64,000 nt of DNA, taken from Corynespora cassiicola (taxonomy: Eukaryota > Ascomycota > Dothideomycetes > Pleosporales > Corynesporascaceae). Where the stretch lies: contig JAEUWY010000004.1 in the NCBI GenBank assembly GCA_022059125.1, forward strand, positions 1,984,001 to 2,048,000, written 5' to 3'. The translations under genes and the position numbers were made by a program. A model generated the notes under the pieces. It ran no database searches and was not told the DNA's origin. It worked only from the letters and a program-made list of their open reading frames with translations. The first letter of the stretch is position 1. Every line of letters begins with the position of its first letter. Below are positions 35,239 through 45,657 of this stretch, piece by piece.

Positions 35239-35788
35239 TTATATATTTGTGAAAGAGTATGTAAAAGGCTGAAAATAGTTTAGAGATGCTGTCCCTCTTA
35301 TACTTCAGTGGTACTTATGTCAAGCCATATCCGCCCTAACCATCCCGTATTCGGACTTTCTATCACTGGCCCTGGTCTTTCATATAAACGGACGAAGATA
35401 TTAACGGACGAAGAAGAACGGAGAATTCTAATCGTATATTATAACACTTTTCTGGACTCTCATGATCATGTGATTGATCATTGGATTTACAATTGGAATT
35501 AGAGGCTAAAGACGCTATCAGGAAGTGCTTGATTGCCAAATGTCGAAGAGTGAGTGATGCGGGCAGTAGCCACGTAACCTCAGAGCTTGTATTTTAGGTA
35601 GTCTAGCGATCCTCAGCCCCAATAAAATAACTCTTACATCTCCACCCACTTTTAGCCTACAACTAAGAGAATAGAATAATGATCTGCCAAATGCTGTGCA
35701 ATCTTTTGTTATTAGAAAATGATTGATTTTGGTACTCCGTTTACAGTATGTTTTCAGCTTATTCTACTAAATTATGAATTAAGAAGCT
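35239..35788. other. AT-rich spacer, no gene seen
   Basis: 550 bp between the epoxide hydrolase start and the regulator stop on the same strand. It holds the epoxide hydrolase promoter. One 64-codon frame on the plus strand has no recognisable feature. Confidence 0.55.
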
Positions 35789-37541
35789 TTACCCTACCAA
35801 GGATGCGGTAAGCATAACAAGGCTGCCAAATCCATCTACACCTGAACACCACTCTTCCCAGCTAGCTATTGTTCTGGGATTTGTACGGTAGAATTCATGA
35901 GAAGCCGTTTCCTCCCTGTGACCAACTTTCTCGCCATCGAGAACAACCAGATCTCCATTTAGAGACAACCCATAGGTTGTCAGTGCAGCAGGATCTCTCC
36001 CGGCTTCGACCCTCCATTTTTGTTCATCCGAAGCCTCCCAGAGCTCTTTTCTCGCCGGAAGGCATGCTAGAGTAAGCCCGGATGCTGTTAGGTCACAGAG
36101 TGTTGCTGGCTCAAAGCAGAACATCATGTTGACGATTTGAAACACCAGACACATTCTGTAGCCAAATTAGTGACTTGAAGTACAGAAACATGTCGGTATA
36201 GTTGGATCACAGACCTTCTTTTTGACTCCTCAAATAACCATGTGTTCCAGTCCATGTCTAGGCTATAGCTTACGAAACTGGAACAATCCGTACCCCGTGC
36301 TGGGTAGCTTGCGTTGAAAACTTTGGACAGTATCTATAGTTGTCCGTAAATTTTTGGTCATTAAATGGGGGTCACCGAAACCTTACAGTGATTGTAGATA
36401 GCAGGAGACTGTCAAGGTTGTTGTAATCTCTCTCTCCTTCGTCCAATCTTATGAGAATGTACAGAGACATTGCTTGCAGTGCGGCCAGTATCTCCCATCT
36501 GTTCATATTTTCACCCTGTAAATGATGGTTAAAACGATGAGCTAGAGAATTTCAATGATACTGATTTGGAAACCATACTTCTACTCGCCAGCGCTCACAT
36601 TCCAACTGGATATTTTTCCACAACAGCTTCCTACTTCCTTGTATACCGCCGCGGAGCATATAAAACAAGCTTCTGCAGTTCCTCATTGCCTCCATACCTT
36701 GGTTCTGCGACTTTGAAGACAGTAACTCTGGATGAACGAAAGGAGGAAGAGCATCATATCGTTGCATCATCAAGGGGTAAGACTTTAATGTGTGTAGGAT
36801 GAGGTTAGCGACCCTTTGTGGCCCTCTATTGACCTGAGTCCTTTGGAACATTGATCGCACATGATAGCTCGGTGTTGATGGTATAACTTCATTGTAAGGG
36901 GCTGGTACTGATTGCACTTCGCTTGATACAGCAGAGGAAGATGCCGAGTTGCGAGCTAGATATGATACTGACGGTGAATGGAGGTGCAATGATCCTTCAG
37001 ACGTTCCTAGATCCAAAAAATCTTGAAAATCAATCGATTGTGTGTTCCAGTTGAACAATTCTTCCCCAGAAGTGTCAAATATTGGCTCCGTTATCAGGGT
37101 GGTGTCGGCAGGAAATTCAACCCCGCTGCTCGCTATGAGGCGGCTGCTGGTATGCAGAGTATTCGAAGGCAATGGGGGTGACTGATGATGTTGTGCGGTC
37201 CTTATGTGATTGCTGTCGCGAGATTGTAAGTCTGTCACTTTGGCTGTTGCCTTTGTCGGGTAACTGCAGTCGATGCCCTTAGCCGTGCACCTAGAGCACT
37301 TGGGGCGTTCCGTGTCGCAACGCGATTTTCCAGTTGCGCATGGAAGGCAAGATCTAGTCCGAGAAATACTCCCTGATTTGCGAGAGCGGCAATAGTACCC
37401 ATGCCTTCTCAGCGTAGTCGCTTTAAGCGATGCTGTTAGTACGAGCCAGGTGTTACTTCGGCGAGACTTTGACTTACCCTTGTCGAACGGCTTGTTGCAA
37501 AGTTTACATCGCAGGACAGGCTGCACTTCAATATCGTACAT
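35789..37541 (-). CDS. Transcription factor with C2HC finger plus Zn2Cys6 cluster
   Basis: Nuclear regulator with two zinc modules in tandem. Five exons (37478–37541, 36579–37420, 36387–36515, 36215–36333, 35789–36155) give 506 residues. The first module has Cys12, Cys15, His28 and Cys32 (CX2CX12HX3C, FDKATTLRRH core), a C2H2-like finger. The second has Cys46, 49, 56, 63, 66 and 73 in CX2CX6CX6CX2CX6C spacing. Intron 1 cuts the first finger between FDK and ATT. A long Ser/Thr-rich, probably disordered segment (about 85–230) precedes a helical regulatory region with RCKSLF-like RNCRSLFYML, WEILAALQAMSLYILIRLDE and TWLFEESKRR. The C-terminus continues through WEEWCSGVDGFGS. It lies between an epoxide hydrolase and an SDR and may control them; that is inference. 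The ATG at 37541 is the only sensible start. Confidence 0.9.
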
Positions 37542-38181
37542 GTTCAAACTAGACCGTCACAGCATTCGCGCACGATCGATTGAACTGCATATGTCCTCGG
37601 AACTCAGGACTGGCCTGGTTTGTCAGCGTGTTAAATTTGTCAGCGTGAGCATCTCCTTCAGGACTAGCCTCAAAGTCGGAACAATTTGTACATACGACCA
37701 TGACAGCATGCGACAGTATGTAAACTAGTCCATACTGACCGGGTCTTTTCGTAAACTCTAAAGCGTAATTATGGGGGCCTAAACTTGTGTTTGGGAGCGT
37801 CGAGATATGTGGAAGATCCGTAGAGCTACAAGGCAAGGTCCTGAGCGTATGTATGTCATTCCCCCCTAGAATCAAGTCTACTCACGAAGTCTGTCGATTT
37901 CTATGAAGGCAATTTTGCCAAACATGCGGTTTTGCTATAAAGATATTGTGAGTTGTCAGATTGAAGCTATGCAAAACCGCAATTGTCTACCCGCATCTCA
38001 CTAGAATTTGCAAATTGCACAACTCCGCTTGCTTGGCTCAAAATATGGGGAGGGGATCCACATAAATATGAGAATGAATCACTCCAGATATTACACCAAA
38101 TCAAACAGTCCAACATTTGAGCCCTTACTTGCAGAATCATTTGAAGAAGAAGCTCTGAAATCCATTCATTGAAATTGCATC
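37542..38181. promoter_or_regulatory. Divergent promoter between regulator and SDR genes
   Basis: 640 bp between two start codons pointing apart. It likely carries both promoters. CGG-type half sites that Zn2Cys6 proteins bind may be present but cannot be assigned by eye. No other gene. Confidence 0.5.
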
Positions 38182-39154
38182 ATGGCTCCCTTCCCCTCCC
38201 CAACCTCAGCATTCCACTCAACCACCTACCCCTCCCTCTCCCCCACCCGCCCTGAACTCTCCGCCAAAGGAAAATCCATCCTCATCACTGGCGGTGGAAC
38301 CGGCATCGGCTCCGAAACGGCCCTCTACTTCGCCAAAGCCGGCGCCTCGCGCCTCGCGCTCCTAGGCCGCCGGGAGCAGCCGCTCCTCGACACCAAAGCC
38401 TCCATCCAGCAGCAATTCCCCTCGATCGAAATCTTCACGGCACCGACTGACGTCACCAACAAGGGTCAAGTGGACGCGGCCTTTGCCAAGTTCGCCGGCA
38501 CCGGCAAGATCGACGTCGTGGTTAGCAACGCGGCCGTCCGCGGGCCCATGGAAACGGTGCGCGACGTCGACACGGACGAGTTCCTCGCTGCCGTGGATAC
38601 GAACATCAGGGGCTCCTTTTACGTTGCGAAGGCGACGCTCGCGCATGGGGCCAAGGATGCCGTGGTCATTGAGGTCAATTCCGCGGCTGCGCATCTGAAC
38701 ATGGCGCCTGGGGGGCTCACGGCCTACAGCGCGTCGAAGCTGGCCGTGTTCCGGCTGTGGGATTCGCTCGGGTTTGCGAATCCCGACATGAGCGTTTTCC
38801 ACACGCATCCTGGGATTGTCGACACGGATATGAACAAGGATGCTGGAGGGGTCAAGGCGTTTGGGTATGAGGATCATGGTGAGTCTGAGACTTGTTTGCG
38901 GCCCTTTGCTGGTAGAAAACTATGCTGACGATTTTCTCTTTTCCCTAATCGTAGCTTCCCTCCCAGCGAGTTTCCATGTTTGGCTTGCGAGCCCCGAGGC
39001 CAAGTTTTTGAAGGGCAAGTTTTTGTATGTCAACTGGGATGTGGATGAACTCAAGGCTCAAGCCAAGGACATTGAAAGTGGCAACAAGTTCGATATTGGA
39101 CTTGTTGGTTGGCCCTTTGGGGATGACAACTGGAAGCTTACTGCAGAGTTCTAG
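38182..39154 (+). CDS. Short-chain dehydrogenase/reductase (classical SDR)
   Basis: NAD(P)-dependent oxidoreductase. Two exons (38182–38878, 38955–39154) give 298 residues. The cofactor site GGGTGIG is at residues 37–43 and SNAA (an NNAG variant) near 115–118. Catalytic residues are Ser167 (VNSAAA), Tyr182 and Lys186 (YSASK). PGIVDTDM follows the active site as usual. The second exon encodes the substrate-lid and C-terminal part (FHVWLASPEAKFLKGKFLYVNWD), which resembles fungal SDRs annotated as oxidoreductases of secondary metabolism. Sequence composition is notably GC-richer than the regulator gene next to it. The gene is divergent from the dual-finger regulator and convergent with the MATE gene. 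Substrate unknown. Confidence 0.92.
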
Positions 39155-39452
39155 ACTGATCGCGCTGGAATTATCACGAATTTTAGATAGAAGATAGAAT
39201 GTTGGAGCCTTCGTTTTGCCCACTAAAAAAATCCATCCAACAACAACGTCTTCCCTAATCCTTTTTGAAATCCCGAGATGGAGACTGCGTAGATTTCATA
39301 ACGAAGCTGATAAAGTAGCAGAAATAGATGTGAAGACATGAAACATCTTACCGAAAAGCTTACATACACCTACGTGTCGCTTGAACGCTTGTGCAGACCC
39401 TTACATAGCAAACATGAAATCGCAATCATTACCCGTCTCTGAACCCCTCCTT
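39155..39452. other. Convergent spacer between SDR and MATE genes
   Basis: 298 bp between two convergent stop codons, expected to contain both 3' UTRs and terminators. Confidence 0.5.
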
Positions 39453-40952
39453 TTAGTCATCTCTTTCCCTTGCATCTTGAGCTGCCTTCTGCCAGCTTGA
39501 AAGCTTGCAATACAGTCCTTCAGTGATGGTAATCAAGCTGCTCCCAATCGCACATCCAATCCACAATCCACTCAATTCGAGCTTCGGTCCGCCAAAACAC
39601 AAGGCCAGAGCGGCAGGCACCGCAATGACGTAGTAAACAAACAGATTTAGGTAACCGCCAATCGATTGGCGTCCAAGGCCGCGCAAAACGCTGTTAACGA
39701 GCGCCGTCGTCGAATCGCAGACCTGGAATACGGCGAGAATGGGAAGCACAGCTGCAACCAGAGAGATGACCTCTGGATCGTCCGAGAAAGCCTTTGGAAG
39801 CACGTGGCGGGCGGCTCCGAGGAACACGGCGTCCACGACTCCGATGGCCAGGAAGACGACGACATAGGTACGCGTTGCAATGCGCGCGGCCGAGAGGGTC
39901 CCTGCACCGATCAAATTCCCGAGTCGCGTGCTCACTGCAACGGAGACTGAAAACGGGATGTGGTACATCATCACTGCGGTGGTCATGATGACCGACTGTG
40001 CGGCCAGATGGGCTGTCGACAGATAGGAGGTCGAGAATGTGAGAATGTCGAAGGCAAGCCACTCTGCCTCCACCATGACAATCCCCGGGATGGAGAGCTT
40101 GATCATAGGTCCCCAGTTCGAGAAGGCAGACCGCGTGAGGCCTCCCCAGCATTCCAAGCTGAGCGGATTGACAAAGTACACGTAGATCCAGAGGAAGACG
40201 GGAAGCAGGGTGTTGGAGAGGACCGTAGCGAGCGCCGCACCAGTGAGGTCCCATTCGAGCACAAAAACAAAAATGTAGTTGAGCAGGACGTTGATGGGGG
40301 TCGTGAGGAGCAAGACGAAGAGGCTAGCGTTGAAGAGGCCCTGGGCCTGCGTGTACCTCTTCCCAGCCTCGAAGATGGCGTATCCGGGGGCGCCGGCTAG
40401 GAGAATACGGAGGTAGTGGCCCGCCATGACGGCGAGTTCTTTCTCCGGTATGAGTGCGCCCAGGATCCAGCCCGCGCACATCCAGATGACACCAATGGGA
40501 ATTGTGGCGAGAAGCATAAAGAGGACCATACGCTGGAGGTGCAACCCGACCTGCGTCTTCTTACCCTGCCCATAGGCCTGCGCACAGAGCGTATCCAAGC
40601 TCGTAGCGAGGCCCTCGTAGATGGCGAAGCCGGTGATGTTCGCCGTCATGGTGGCCAGAGAGACAGCACCCAATTCGTCCGTCCCGATATGGCCGACGAC
40701 GAAAATCGTGACGAGGCTGAAGCTGTACTGCAAAACATACGTGATCATCAACGGGACCGAGTACTTGAAGAGCAATCTGGCCTCCTGTGCCGGGCTGGTC
40801 TCGATGCGCTCCTCGTTCTCCCCCAGGATGGCCTCCAACTCCGAGGGATCGGGGATGGTGCCATAGTACTGCTGTTTTGCGCGGTTCAGGTCGTGCGCCG
40901 TGATCAGCGGGCTGGAGGCCGAAAAACGGCGAGGTCCTTCGACGGCGTCCAT
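39453..40952 (-). CDS. MATE family efflux transporter
   Basis: Multidrug and toxin extrusion antiporter that exports organic cations or metabolites using a proton or sodium gradient. Single exon, 499 residues. After a hydrophilic N-terminus (about 1–60), two MatE domains are visible, each of about six helices: the first from LLFKYSVPLMITYVLQYSFS with VGHIGTDELGAVSLATM and SLDTLCAQAYGQGKK, and the second from IPGIVMVEAEWLAFDIL with RLGNLIGAG and LVNSVLRGLGRQSIGGYLN. These loops are the standard MATE signatures, as in the yeast Erc1-like group. No frameshift or missing segment. It converges with the SDR gene; together with the epoxide hydrolase the set would fit export of a processed small molecule, but MATE genes are also common in isolation. 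Confidence 0.95.
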   Translation of the reverse strand: MDAVEGPRRFSASSPLITAHDLNRAKQQYYGTIPDPSELEAILGENEERIETSPAQEARLLFKYSVPLMITYVLQYSFSLVTIFVVGHIGTDELGAVSLATMTANITGFAIYEGLATSLDTLCAQAYGQGKKTQVGLHLQRMVLFMLLATIPIGVIWMCAGWILGALIPEKELAVMAGHYLRILLAGAPGYAIFEAGKRYTQAQGLFNASLFVLLLTTPINVLLNYIFVFVLEWDLTGAALATVLSNTLLPVFLWIYVYFVNPLSLECWGGLTRSAFSNWGPMIKLSIPGIVMVEAEWLAFDILTFSTSYLSTAHLAAQSVIMTTAVMMYHIPFSVSVAVSTRLGNLIGAGTLSAARIATRTYVVVFLAIGVVDAVFLGAARHVLPKAFSDDPEVISLVAAVLPILAVFQVCDSTTALVNSVLRGLGRQSIGGYLNLFVYYVIAVPAALALCFGGPKLELSGLWIGCAIGSSLITITEGLYCKLSSWQKAAQDARERDD

Positions 40953-41659
40953 GCTCGCGCAGGCCTTGTTGCGATTGTGGGAGTGAAGGGCAAGCTATGG
41001 GAGCGAAGGGGATTGCTGTTTTGATATCGGCTGTGCTGACATGTTGGTCGAAGGCGCTTAGTCCGGCGGCCAGATTGCTTTGGTGGGGAGGGTGGAGCGC
41101 CGCTTGACGCATGGGGCATGACGATGCCGGGAAACTAGGAAAAATCAAGTATAGGAGACCGGAAGGCAGGCAAATGGCTCACACTTGCGGCTGGACCCCG
41201 AGGGCTGCGAGGCCTCGTGGTATATTTGGTGAAGATAGTCATGAGTCGAGATGAGTGGATTTGCATGCAGGTTTTGCTTGTGTGTGCCTCGATTGGGTAA
41301 GTATACGAGTAAGACCCTGAGACTAGGCGTGAACTGTACGGGATAGCATGTACATCACAAAGGTACATGGTGTACTCTGCACTCGATGGAACCAGTCGGC
41401 TGCGAAGCGCGGGTCGATGTTGTGGAGCCTACTTGCCTTCTCCAAGCAGCACGGATATGTCCGGGTGCGCCCGATGTCTATGGATATTCCCGCCCATGCT
41501 ACGATCCCCATCGCGCGGATCGCCGTAATTCTAGCTTGCATGCGCCCATTGCGCCCCCTCTATACATCTATGTTGGTCGTCGCATCGCTTCACAGTCGTT
41601 CGCGAGGGCTTCAGGCGGTCAGAATACAGCAGTGCCAAGAAACAGAAAAGTGAGACATG
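40953..41659. other. Spacer upstream of the MATE gene
   Basis: 707 bp containing the MATE promoter and the 3' flank of the FMN-protein gene. Open frames on both strands are short and without domains. Confidence 0.55.
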
Positions 41660-42597
41660 CTACTCTAGCTGCCCGTCGGCTTTAGGTTTCGCCAACTTTG
41701 CGACCTCTGGATCCTTTGTAACCTCGTCGTAGGCGGGCCGAGGAAGCTCGAACGCCTCCGTGACGCGCCCGAAGGTTATTCCGCCCAAACGCGAAATGGG
41801 TTTCAACACCTGCATGGCATCAGTTTCCGCCTCGATCCAAGTTCAAGGCCTATTCAACTCACCGCCGGATCGATCAGCACGCCCTCGTCGTCAATGGCGT
41901 CTTCTCTGACCCAGAACCTGACCCCCTCGACGATTGCCAGCACCCCAGTCTTCTTGCCCGGTACCACTTTGCTCTCCCATTCCCTGGTCTCTACGAGCTG
42001 GGCCTCGATGCTAAAGACAGCCTCCTGGACTCTGTCCGACTTGACCACGGAGCTCTTTGCGGGGTGCAGACCGCTGAACGGCCACTCTGAGATGCCAGCC
42101 GGGGCGTTGATGGACGTATAGTTTGCCGCTTCGATGTAGTCCTCGGAGATGATGTTCAGGGTGCACTCCTTGGTCGCAAGCAGGTTCGTCAAAGTGTCCT
42201 TCGGTCGATTGTATCCTCCAGAGAAGCCCAAGATGAAAAGCGGTGGGTCGTGGGAAATGAGGTTGAAGTAGCTGAAGGGTGCAAGGTTGGTACTCTTGCC
42301 ATCGTCGCTAATCGTCGATACGAAGCCAACAGGTCGAGGAACGATGCCTGAGATTAGGAGCTTGTAGTTGTGCACTGCGGCGCGGCCTTCAGCATTCGGG
42401 TCGATCTCTCGGTGCTTCTTGGAGAGGCCCTCGGCATTATTCGCGCCCTCCCCAGGTTTCCAATCAGGCTTTGGAGTTTGCGAGTAGTGCCACTTCGAGG
42501 ACGTGTCGAACCGAGGGCGCGAGGCCTCGACGGCCTTGAAGTCGGGGTGTGGGTTGCGCTTGATGGCCGCTTCAGCGTCTGCTTTTGGTGCAGCCAT
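41660..42597 (-). CDS. Flavin-reductase-like FMN-binding split-barrel protein
   Basis: Probable FMN-dependent oxidoreductase of the flavin reductase-like superfamily; many fungal members have no assigned substrate. Two exons (41863–42597, 41660–41809) give 294 residues. A charged N-terminal region (1–70) precedes the split barrel: NYKLLISGIVPRPVGFVSTI, the loop GKSTNLAPFSYFNLISHDPP and LFILGFSGG, which line the FMN site in this family. ECTLNIISEDY and NYTSINAPAGISEWPFSGL follow. The last exon adds LKPISRLGGITFGRVTEAFE, where the R-LGG-Y/F motif is usual. The start at MAAPKADAEAA is preferred; an in-frame ATG 64 codons upstream (42789) adds a sequence with no homology-like character. It is divergent from the MetX-like gene. 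Confidence 0.88.
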
Positions 42598-43386
42598 TGG
42601 GGGACGGTGGGCGGGCAGAGTGCGTGTGTGCGTGCAGGCAGAAAGAAAGACAGAGAGACAGAAGAGAGCAATGCGCTTCAAGAAGTACTGAGGGACGATG
42701 CGAGAATGGATGCGAGCTGTGTACAAAGGTATCGGCAAACCCTGTGTGGCTCTTGAAATACTGGACGCGGCAATTGACGGCGGACTCAATTCCGAGCTCT
42801 TCTGCGGTTCTAGCAGCCGTCCGTCAGTGGCCGTTCCGCACTTTCGGGTATCTTTGGCTTCTTCGCGTCATCCTGGCCACTTACCCCACTATCGCAGAGC
42901 TACCCCGCTATCAGCTCAACACCAAAGTACCGCGTGGCCTGGAGCTTGTTGGGAGAGCCGTGATAAGGCGAGGCGGCCCCCCGTTTCATCCTTCAAATGC
43001 CTCCCCGCCGCCGTCCATGCTTTCTGCCCTCACCAGCACCACGCATTCTCCAGCAATACAGCCGCTCGAGCTCCATTCTTCGGGGATCCTTCGGAGAACC
43101 CCAGTCTGCTTTGTCATAGAGGGCGACTTCATGGGATTCCATCCTAATTGAGGTTTTGGGAAACGCTACTCCTCCATCGGTGGGACGCTTGGGCCATTTA
43201 GTGCCGGCTTTCGTTCGGAGCAAGGCAGCGTCGTTGTTTCGCTTTGAAATACACACTCCTTGGGCACGGTATCGAGACCAGAGGGGAGGATACAGTGTTG
43301 ATATAAATTGGATAATCTGTTCCCAAGAGAAATCATCATCGGCCGCTTTCACACCCAGCAATCCGTAACAGATCAGGGACTTGAAA
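42598..43386. promoter_or_regulatory. Divergent promoter region of FMN-protein and MetX-like genes
   Basis: 789 bp between divergent starts. TATAAA at 43302–43307 lies 80 bp before the MetX-like ATG. The half next to the FMN-protein gene is GC-rich without a TATA box. Confidence 0.5.
43302..43307 (+). promoter_or_regulatory. TATA box of the MetX-like gene
   Basis: TATAAA 80 bp upstream of the start codon at 43387, a usual spacing for fungal core promoters. Confidence 0.5.
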
Positions 43387-44562
43387 ATGGGAGACGACTA
43401 TCAGACATACAAGCTGGGCAACTTCAAGCTCAAGTCGGGCGGAGAAATACCAGATGCATTTATCGCGTACAAGACGCTCGGTGACCCTTCGTTGCCAGCT
43501 GTCATATATCCTTCGTGGTACTCTGGCTGTACGCATTACCCGTCTTCTTGCCCAGTATTTTGACACTCCCCAAATGTCCCCTGACAAGACCATTATAGCA
43601 ATCGCCGATAACCTGTGGCTCGTCGGCTCGGACAAGACTCTAGATCCATCCAAATACTTCATCGTCATCACGGCGCTCTTTGGCAATGGACAGTCGTCTT
43701 CGCCCTCCAACACGAATCTACGCCCGTTCCCCGATGTCCTGTTCTATGACAACGTACGAGCACAGTACGAGTTGGTGACTAAACACCTTGGGATCAAACA
43801 TGCACGAGCTGTGTTGGGATGGTCCATGGGTGCAGGCCAGACGTATCAATGGGCCACTCAGTACCCAGAATTCATGGACTTGATCGTGCCATTCTGCGGC
43901 AGCGCGAAGACTAGCTTGCATAACCAGGTTTTCCTGGAGGGGGTCAAGTCGGCCTTGTATGCTGCAAAGGGAACCAGTTCGGCCGGCGTGAGCAAGCCGG
44001 ACTTGCACACGTCCAAGTTTGGGTACACCGCATTCACATCGGATACCAAGTTGGTTGGGCTGAAGGCCCTCGGGCGCGTGTATGCGGGTTGGGGTTTCAG
44101 CCAGGCCTTCTATCGAGAGAAGTTGTATGAAAAGGTACTTGGATTCAAGGACCTGGACGACTTCCTCGTGAATTTTTGGGAAGCTTGGGCGCTGTCAAAG
44201 GATCCAGAGAACATGTTAGTCATGGCGCACACCTGGCAGGCTGCAGACTGCTCCCAGCAGGAACCGTACAACGGCGACTTCAAGAAGGCCATGGAAGGAA
44301 TCAAGGCGAAGGCGCTGGTACTTCCAGCAAAGACGGACCTGTACTTTCCACCAGAGGACTCAGAGATTGAGGTCCAGTCTATGCGGCCGGGCATCGGTGA
44401 GCTGAAGGTATTCCCCAGCATCTGGGGCCACTGGGCCGGCGGTAAGTTTGCAGTGGCACATCCGCAATTGAACCGTGGTTAACGTCAATAGGGCCTGGCG
44501 ATAGCAAAGAAGACGTCAAGTGGCTGGATGATAACTTGAGGGAATTTTTTGCAAACAACTGA
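43387..44562 (+). CDS. MetX-like alpha/beta hydrolase (homoserine acetyltransferase family)
   Basis: Alpha/beta-hydrolase-fold protein close to homoserine O-acetyltransferases. Three exons (43387–43528, 43599–44441, 44492–44562) give 351 residues. The nucleophile Ser123 sits in GWSMGAGQ, Asp in AKTDLYFPPED and His325 in IWGHWAG, so the triad is complete. The early block SWYSG–SIADNLWLVGSDKTLDP is formed by splicing with the 3' site at 43598; a nearer AG at 43560 would insert extra residues and break this family motif. ALFGNGQSSSPSN is also diagnostic. The protein is shorter than true Met2 enzymes (about 480 residues), so an esterase or acyltransferase of other function is likely. The 3' ends of this gene and the 2H phosphoesterase gene are only 58 bp apart and converge. 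Confidence 0.9.
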
Positions 44563-44620
44563 GATGGGAACGTGGCGGGTTGTGGATGGACTGGGCGAAT
44601 GATGCGTGCTGGGACCTCGT

Positions 44621-45271
44621 TCATTGTTTTTGTAGCTCTACCTCGCCAATGACCTTGAAGCGGCCGTGGAAGCCTTTGCGCTCAATGACATAAACTCGGT
44701 CTACGTACCAGTCTAAAGCGGCAGTCTGTTCGTGCCGAGAGTCGCCGATGAATTCAGTGACGCTATTCTTGATTTCTTCACGGAGCTGGGCAGAGGCGGA
44801 GTCGCTGTTGGCCTGCCCTACAGACAGATGAGGGGTGAAGGGGCGCTTGTCGGCATCACAGTCGGAAAACTCAGCCTGAAGCGCCGCTTGCAGCTGCTGC
44901 ACCGAGGTAGAGGAGGGCTCCAGCCAGACCGTCTTGCTCCTTTTGCTATGGGAGAAGATGCCGGCGGGGTCAGCGCTCAGCGAGACGTGGAACGGCGGCG
45001 CCCCTCGGACAGCATGCTGGATCCGGGCCCGGATGTCCTGCCTCAAGCGAGGCGAGTCCCCTTGCTGGTAGGCCGGGTCGGGCTCAGAAGGGGATGCAAG
45101 GAATGGATACAGGAGGTTGATGTGCGGCGGCCACCGGGCGAAGTGCCTGTCGCGCAGGCGGCGCACTGCCTCGATGGGCGGACAGATGGCGGGCGGCGGA
45201 AGCAGCACCAGGGCAGCCTTGTGCGAGAGGTGCGACGGCAGGTGTGCGGCAGCAGCAGTAGCAGCAGCCAT
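44621..45271 (-). CDS. 2H phosphoesterase (2'-5' RNA ligase-like superfamily)
   Basis: Single exon, 216 residues. The superfamily cuts or joins 2',5'- or cyclic phosphodiester bonds in RNA or nucleotides. The two histidine motifs are visible: HINLLYPF at about residues 50–57 and HLSVGQ at about 148–153, both of the HxT/S-like form (first one HIN). An Ala-rich start (MAAATAAAAHL) comes from a short GCA/GCT repeat. FHVSLSADPAGIF and TVWLEPSS form the central strands, and a C-terminal strand has VYVIERKGF. Target is unknown; members in fungi are largely uncharacterised. It is head to head with poly(A) polymerase, 386 bp away. Confidence 0.85.
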   Translation of the reverse strand: MAAATAAAAHLPSHLSHKAALVLLPPPAICPPIEAVRRLRDRHFARWPPHINLLYPFLASPSEPDPAYQQGDSPRLRQDIRARIQHAVRGAPPFHVSLSADPAGIFSHSKRSKTVWLEPSSTSVQQLQAALQAEFSDCDADKRPFTPHLSVGQANSDSASAQLREEIKNSVTEFIGDSRHEQTAALDWYVDRVYVIERKGFHGRFKVIGEVELQKQ

Positions 45272-45657
45272 GGCGATGCAGACGAGAGGGTCGGTCAGGT
45301 CCCTGGGTAGGGCTGGGGCGGTTCATGCCGAGTCGCGGGCGCTGCAGCCCTGGCGGCGCTGTGGCTGGCGGCCGAGCGTGTGGCGCGGCGGAAGCTTGGC
45401 GGCTGCTTCAAAGCCGACTGCAGCAGCGGCCGGCGACACGCCTCTCTCACATTCACTTCCGCACCGCCCTGGAGGTTGAGTCGCTATGTGGGAGCGCTAG
45501 AAACCATTGCCGCCGGCACCCGTCCACCCCAACACTCCATTCTCGCCTGCTGTCACTCAACCGCGTCCGCTGTCGCCGACCTCCGCAGCTCCTCCGCCCT
45601 GACTGCCGCACGCGCGCGCCCTTCGCTATCTCTCTCCTTCAACTCTAAATCTTCACC
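45272..45657. promoter_or_regulatory. Divergent promoter of 2H phosphoesterase and poly(A) polymerase genes
   Basis: 386 bp between opposite start codons, GC-rich, no TATA box. The part next to the poly(A) polymerase start is C/T-rich (about 45600–45657), a common leader feature of constitutive fungal genes. Confidence 0.55.

Noticed and set aside
35308..35502. 64-codon plus-strand frame
   Set aside because: AT-rich, no domain, no supporting exon structure; treated as chance.
42598..42789. 64-codon N-terminal extension of the FMN-binding protein
   Set aside because: Hydrophobic, Ser-rich sequence unlike this cytosolic family; 42597 gives the normal start. A targeting role cannot be fully excluded.
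43529..43560. Short intron version (3' site at 43560) of the MetX-like gene
   Set aside because: It adds about 13 residues and breaks the conserved WYSG–SIADN block; the 3' site at 43598 restores it.
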